The notes beneath the pieces were generated by a model. That model was not told where the DNA came from. It worked only from the letters and a program-made list of their open reading frames with translations, and searched no databases. From assembly GCF_027925155.1 (NCBI RefSeq), contig NZ_BSDY01000005.1, positions 62,001 to 126,000 on the forward strand: 64,000 nt of DNA. The letters are read 5' to 3'. Positions 61,039 to 64,000 of the stretch are shown here, piece by piece. The position numbers and the translations under genes were made by a program. Position 1 is the first letter of the stretch. The number at the start of each line of letters is the position of its first letter. Origin of the DNA: Propionigenium maris DSM 9537 (GTDB taxonomy: Bacteria; Fusobacteriota; Fusobacteriia; Fusobacteriales; Fusobacteriaceae).

Positions 61039-61777
61039 TATGATCACCTTCTTCACTGTCATTGTACTTCGGGAGATTTGCTAAGATCTGGCACCCCATT
61101 ATCCGCTCAATATCTTCAGGCTTTCTTAACTTACCATATAAGAATTCACTGACAATAGCTAAGAATACTCCCAAAAGTGTTCCTAGTATAATTGAAACAA
61201 TTCCAACGACAATTTTCATATCTGAGAGTGATTTCTCAGGTATTGTTGCTCTTTCTACGATCTTTAAATTCTCAAAGGTCATAACATCACTGATCTTCTG
61301 GATGAACTCTTCAGAGATTTCATTGGCTAACATAGCTGCTTTTTGAGGGTTTTTATCTCTGTAGGTTATTTTGATCAACTCTGTTTCCTCCACAGGGCTC
61401 ATTCTTAGCAATTTAGATATTTCTTCAGGGCTCATTTCCAGATCTAAATTTCTTATAACATTTAACATAATGCTTTTACTTCTGGCTATCTCAGCGTAGG
61501 TAGACACCAGTCTTTGGTTTCTTGAAATTTCGTCATTTCCAAGCTTTTCCAATGAATATGTTTGTCCATTTGAGACCATCAATGTAACCTCGGCTTCGTA
61601 TAAGTGGGGTCTTAAAAGGGTTACTGTTAATCCAAGCAGGGTAGTTGCTATCATAGTTATTGCGATTAACTTCCACTTTCTACCAATTATAAATAAAATC
61701 TCCATCAAGGTTATATCATCTTGAATGCTTTCTACATTTTGGAATTTCTCTTTTACTCCAGTTTTGTTATCAGCCAT
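61028..61777 (-). CDS. Wzz/CpsC-like polysaccharide co-polymerase
   Basis: A 249-residue inner-membrane protein with two transmembrane helices (about 35-56 and 187-211) around a periplasmic Wzz domain. 'HLYEAEVTLMVSNGQ' follows the first helix, and the second is preceded by the Pro-containing 'ATIPEKSLSDMK'. The C-terminal cytoplasmic tail would activate the following kinase. It sets polymer length in Wzy-dependent pathways. It is the first gene of the minus-strand locus, diverging from galU over 270 bases in which I see no convincing promoter for it. Confidence 0.92.
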   Translation of the reverse strand: MADNKTGVKEKFQNVESIQDDITLMEILFIIGRKWKLIAITMIATTLLGLTVTLLRPHLYEAEVTLMVSNGQTYSLEKLGNDEISRNQRLVSTYAEIARSKSIMLNVIRNLDLEMSPEEISKLLRMSPVEETELIKITYRDKNPQKAAMLANEISEEFIQKISDVMTFENLKIVERATIPEKSLSDMKIVVGIVSIILGTLLGVFLAIVSEFLYGKLRKPEDIERIMGCQILANLPKYNDSEEGDHNGT

Positions 61778-62047
61778 TTACCCCCAACTCCTTTGAAATT
61801 CCACCTATAAAATTCATAATGTTTTGTTATATTCCTTTAAATTTATATACTACATTAGAGGCTATTTTTCCTCCTTACTGAATATGATTCCTTTGAATAA
61901 TTTAAGAAAAAATTTTAAGTTTCAGAATTAAAAAACAATAGAACTCAGAAGGAATAGGGAACTAATAAAAATAAGGGTTTAAAAAAGGGATAAATTGTTA
62001 TAAAATGAATATAAGAACAGAATAGAGCAATTAAGGAGAGGAAGGAT

Positions 62048-62929
62048 ATGAAGAAGATAACTAAAGCAGTAATACCAGCAGCGGGACTAGGTACAAGAGT
62101 ACTCCCTGCAACAAAAGCACAGCCAAAGGAGATGCTTACAATCGTTGATAAGCCCTCTCTTCAATATATAGTGGAGGAACTTGTGGAATCTGGAATTACA
62201 GATATTGTAATCGTAACTGGAAGAAATAAGAACTCCATAGAGGATCACTTCGATTACTCGTATGAGCTGGAAACTACCCTTGAAAATGACGGGAAGATGG
62301 AACTACTAGGTAAGATACAACACCTGTCATCTATGGCCAACATATTCTATGTAAGGCAGAATAAACCTCTGGGACTGGGGCATGCTATTCTTAAGGCAAA
62401 ACCATTTATAGGAGATGAGCCATTTGTAATAGCCCTTGGAGATGACATCATGCACAACCCTGAAAACCCTGTATCCAAGCAGATGATAGATACCTATGAG
62501 AAGTATGGAGCAAGTGTAATAGGAGTGCAGGAGGTAGCTGTGGAGGACGTATCCAAGTACGGTGTAGTAAAGCCAGTGGCTACCCTAGATGAAAGAACTG
62601 TGGAGATGACAGATTTTGTGGAGAAGCCAAGTATAGAGGAAGCGCCGTCAAGGTTAGCTTGCCTGGGAAGATATGTACTGGACGGTAAAGTTTTTGACTA
62701 CCTTGAAAATGGAAAGCCAGGTAAGGGAGGAGAGATCCAGCTTACGGATTCTATTTTAGAGATGTTAAATGACGGAAATAAGGTTCTTGCCTATGATTTT
62801 GAGGGGAAGAGATATGATATAGGAAATAAGCTTGGGCTTCTTAAGGCAAACATTGAGTTTGGACTGAGAAACTCAGAGACAGCCGAGGGGCTTTCAGAAT
62901 ACCTTAAGGAATTAAATAAGAGTATATAA
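62048..62929 (+). CDS. galU: UTP-glucose-1-phosphate uridylyltransferase GalU
   Basis: A 293-residue nucleotidyltransferase making UDP-glucose from UTP and glucose-1-phosphate. The N-terminal signature is 'PAAGLGTRVLPATKAQPKEM' with Gly13-Arg17 and the catalytic Lys residues; 'KPLGLGHAILKAK' and 'GDDIMHN' mark the active site, and 'FVEKPSIEEAPS' and 'YDIGNKLG' the sugar-binding part. It is placed divergently from the polysaccharide locus and should feed it. TTAAGGAGAGGA precedes the ATG. Confidence 0.97.
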   Translation: MKKITKAVIPAAGLGTRVLPATKAQPKEMLTIVDKPSLQYIVEELVESGITDIVIVTGRNKNSIEDHFDYSYELETTLENDGKMELLGKIQHLSSMANIFYVRQNKPLGLGHAILKAKPFIGDEPFVIALGDDIMHNPENPVSKQMIDTYEKYGASVIGVQEVAVEDVSKYGVVKPVATLDERTVEMTDFVEKPSIEEAPSRLACLGRYVLDGKVFDYLENGKPGKGGEIQLTDSILEMLNDGNKVLAYDFEGKRYDIGNKLGLLKANIEFGLRNSETAEGLSEYLKELNKSI

Positions 62930-62938
62930 GAGGAGAGA

Positions 62939-62973
62939 AGAGTTTTCATCTGGTATGGAAGCTCTTTTTCTTC
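62939..62973 (+). terminator. Terminator after galU
   Basis: AGAGTTTTCAT (62939-62949) pairs throughout, with two G-T pairs, with ATGGAAGCTCT (62955-62965), followed by TTTT and CTT. Confidence 0.7.
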
Positions 62974-63009
62974 CGGTGGATAATAGAAGCTAGAGATTAG
63001 GAGGAGACT

Positions 63010-63492
63010 ATGATACTTGGAAACTTAAGTAAGCTTGGAGAGATGGATTACCTTGCTCCAAGGCTAAAGGAGATGCTGATCTATCTGAGGGATACGGATC
63101 TGAAGAACAGAGAGTTAGGAAGAATTGAAATTGAGGGGGATAGCCTCTTTATAAATATAGAGGAAAATGATATGGCTCCAAGGGAGGAAAGAAGACCTGA
63201 AGCACACAGGAGGTATCTGGATATTCAACTGGTGCTAGACGGCGAGGAATCCATTGGGGTAGCAGTGGACAGCAGGGAAGAAAATATAGATGGGGTACTA
63301 GAAGAGTATTCCCAGGAGAGGGATATAATCTTTTATCAGGATGTGAAGAGGGAAAATATGGTAGACCTCTTCCCTGGAGATTTTGCAGTATTTTTTCCAG
63401 AGGATATTCACAGACCAAGGTGTACAGTAGGTGGAAAGCCTGGAAAAGCTAAGAAAGCTATAGTAAAGATGAAGATGGAACTTTTAAAGTAA
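63010..63492 (+). CDS. YhcH/YjgK/YiaL family (DUF386) cupin-like protein
   Basis: A 160-residue single-domain protein of the YhcH/TabA family: beta-sandwich with 'RRPEAHRRYLDIQLVLDGEE' (key E-x-H-x2-Y-x-D-I-Q), 'FYQDVKRENMVDLFPGDFAVFFPEDIHRPRC' (key F-P-x-D-x-H-x-P), and a final 'KKAIVKMKM' strand. The His, Glu and Asp residues form a metal-binding cupin-like site. Relatives act in anomerization or epimerization of sugars in sialic acid or alginate metabolism and in biofilm control. AGGAGGAGACT precedes the ATG. The substrate here is unknown. Confidence 0.87.
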   Translation: MILGNLSKLGEMDYLAPRLKEMLIYLRDTDLKNRELGRIEIEGDSLFINIEENDMAPREERRPEAHRRYLDIQLVLDGEESIGVAVDSREENIDGVLEEYSQERDIIFYQDVKRENMVDLFPGDFAVFFPEDIHRPRCTVGGKPGKAKKAIVKMKMELLK

Positions 63493-63500
63493 ATTTATAA

Positions 63501-63530
63501 AATGGAGGAGCTTATAAGCTCCTCCATTTT
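63501..63530. terminator. Bidirectional terminator between YhcH-like gene and the last gene
   Basis: AATGGAGGAGCTT (63501-63513) pairs with AAGCTCCTCCATT (63516-63528), flanked by A- and T-rich sequence, between two convergent genes. Confidence 0.88.
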
Positions 63531-63541
63531 AGTGTCTTTAT

Positions 63542-64000
63542 TTATTTTTTAGGTGAAGCCTTAGGTTTAGCTTCGGTAGTGGAGTTCTGAACTCCTTCCA
63601 GAAGCTCCAATAGTTTTTTAGCAGCTCTCTTAGGGCCTTCCTTCTCCATTCCCTGGATTCCCAGCTTGGTCTTGATCTCTCCTACCTGGATATTTCTCTC
63701 GAAGAGGATACTGAAGTATTTATTTAAAAGAGCGTCACACCTGGCCTTCTTCTGGTATGGGCCAAAGGGGTTGGCAAAGTAGGATTTGACTAGCCCAGAT
63801 TCAGCTGTGGTTCCCTTAGCCATACGAGCTCCTTCTTTGAACACCTTTAAGGCCTCCTTAGGTGTATTGAAGAAGGTGAGTTCCTCCCCATCGGCGTAGT
63901 TGTTTGCATAGAAGAAGTAGTCCACTGGGTATCTTTTTGTAACTTCTTCATAGGTTGCAATGGGAAGAACCAGTCTGGCATTTTCCTTGTCTGGGTTCAT
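63542..64000 (-). CDS. Unrecognized protein, possibly truncated by the window edge
   Basis: I do not recognize this protein. 152 residues are visible and the first codon is an ATG exactly at the edge (64000), so the true start may lie outside. It has no membrane segment. Aromatic residues are concentrated in 'YPVDYFFYANNYADG' at about 24-38, the middle is Lys/Arg-rich, and the C-terminal tail is a low-complexity Ser/Thr/Ala/Pro/Lys stretch (about 138-152). Codon use resembles the neighbouring core genes. It converges on the YhcH-like gene at a shared terminator. Confidence 0.6.
   Translation of the reverse strand: MNPDKENARLVLPIATYEEVTKRYPVDYFFYANNYADGEELTFFNTPKEALKVFKEGARMAKGTTAESGLVKSYFANPFGPYQKKARCDALLNKYFSILFERNIQVGEIKTKLGIQGMEKEGPKRAAKKLLELLEGVQNSTTEAKPKASPKK

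Noticed and set aside
61778-62047. JUMPstart/ops element or clear promoters in the galU-wzz gap
   Set aside because: No GGCGGTAG-type ops sequence is present, and hexamer pairs with proper spacing match the consensus too poorly to claim a promoter.
1-64000. tRNA, rRNA, CRISPR array, insertion sequences or prophage
   Set aside because: I looked for conserved tRNA arms, regularly spaced direct repeats, transposase motifs and phage gene clusters on both strands and found none I could support by eye.

Overview
The window looks like chromosome from a diderm, low-to-moderate GC bacterium, most likely of the phylum Fusobacteriota. The envelope genes are Gram-negative: TamB, BamA, Skp/OmpH, LpxD, TolC, a HlyD-type adaptor and an FplA-like type Vd phospholipase autotransporter. 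The housekeeping genes look Firmicutes-like: PolC, RqcH, KhpA, a KtrA-type potassium gating subunit, a split Wzz/BY-kinase pair and PASTA repeats. Arginine is coded mostly by AGA/AGG and isoleucine often by ATA. A genus such as Propionigenium or Ilyobacter would fit, but that is inference; no rRNA gene is present to decide it. I saw no tRNA, rRNA, CRISPR array, insertion sequence or prophage.

Layout. 1-3055: end of a KtrA-like gene, then mnmG and rsmG. 3076-11141: outer-membrane assembly block tamB-bamA-skp-lpxD, closed by a terminator. 11230-15897: a degenerate PP2C-like protein, a solitary Eco57I-like restriction-modification protein and a TtcA-like tRNA thiolase. 15984-26686: fabV, a DUF2156 gene, a YihY-family membrane protein, a SIMPL-domain protein, an erythromycin-esterase/ChaN-like lipoprotein, a DHH-CBS-tRNA nucleotidyltransferase fusion and the FplA-like autotransporter. 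26731-31309 (minus strand): rqcH, a MarR-FeoA regulator, rpe, rsgA and a membrane PASTA protein without a kinase domain. 31449-40820 (plus strand): two tandem hpt paralogues, rsmA, DUF4911, khpA, rimM, trmD, a gamma carbonic anhydrase-like gene, a second SPOUT methyltransferase and polC. 40923-42272: a MATE transporter.

42321-61777 is a roughly 19.5 kb surface-polysaccharide locus, all on the minus strand. In reading order it holds Wzz, a BY-kinase, TolC, a HlyD-type adaptor, a PglF/CapD-like dehydratase, two LegC/DegT aminotransferases, two FemAB/GNAT-fold acyl- or aminoacyl-transferases, two initiating sugar-phosphate transferases, a GT4 glycosyltransferase, a Wzy-like polymerase, a MurJ-family flippase, a secreted DUF4091 protein, a beta-propeller GINT1_N-like protein and VanZ. 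galU (UDP-glucose supply) and a YhcH-family gene diverge from it. The locus can be read as making a Wzy-type polymer that starts from a 4-amino-4,6-dideoxy sugar, with its amino groups acylated by the FemAB-like enzymes.

The most unusual points are the duplicated aminotransferase/FemAB/sugar-transferase set, the TolC plus adaptor pair without a pump or Wza, the kinase-less PASTA gene in the slot usually held by prkC together with a PP2C-like protein lacking its metal residues, and tandem hpt genes. No stretch longer than 300 bases lacks a gene. The longest gaps are 61778-62047 (between galU and wzz), 50169-50401 (two hairpins) and 21579-21794 (an AT-rich divergent promoter region).
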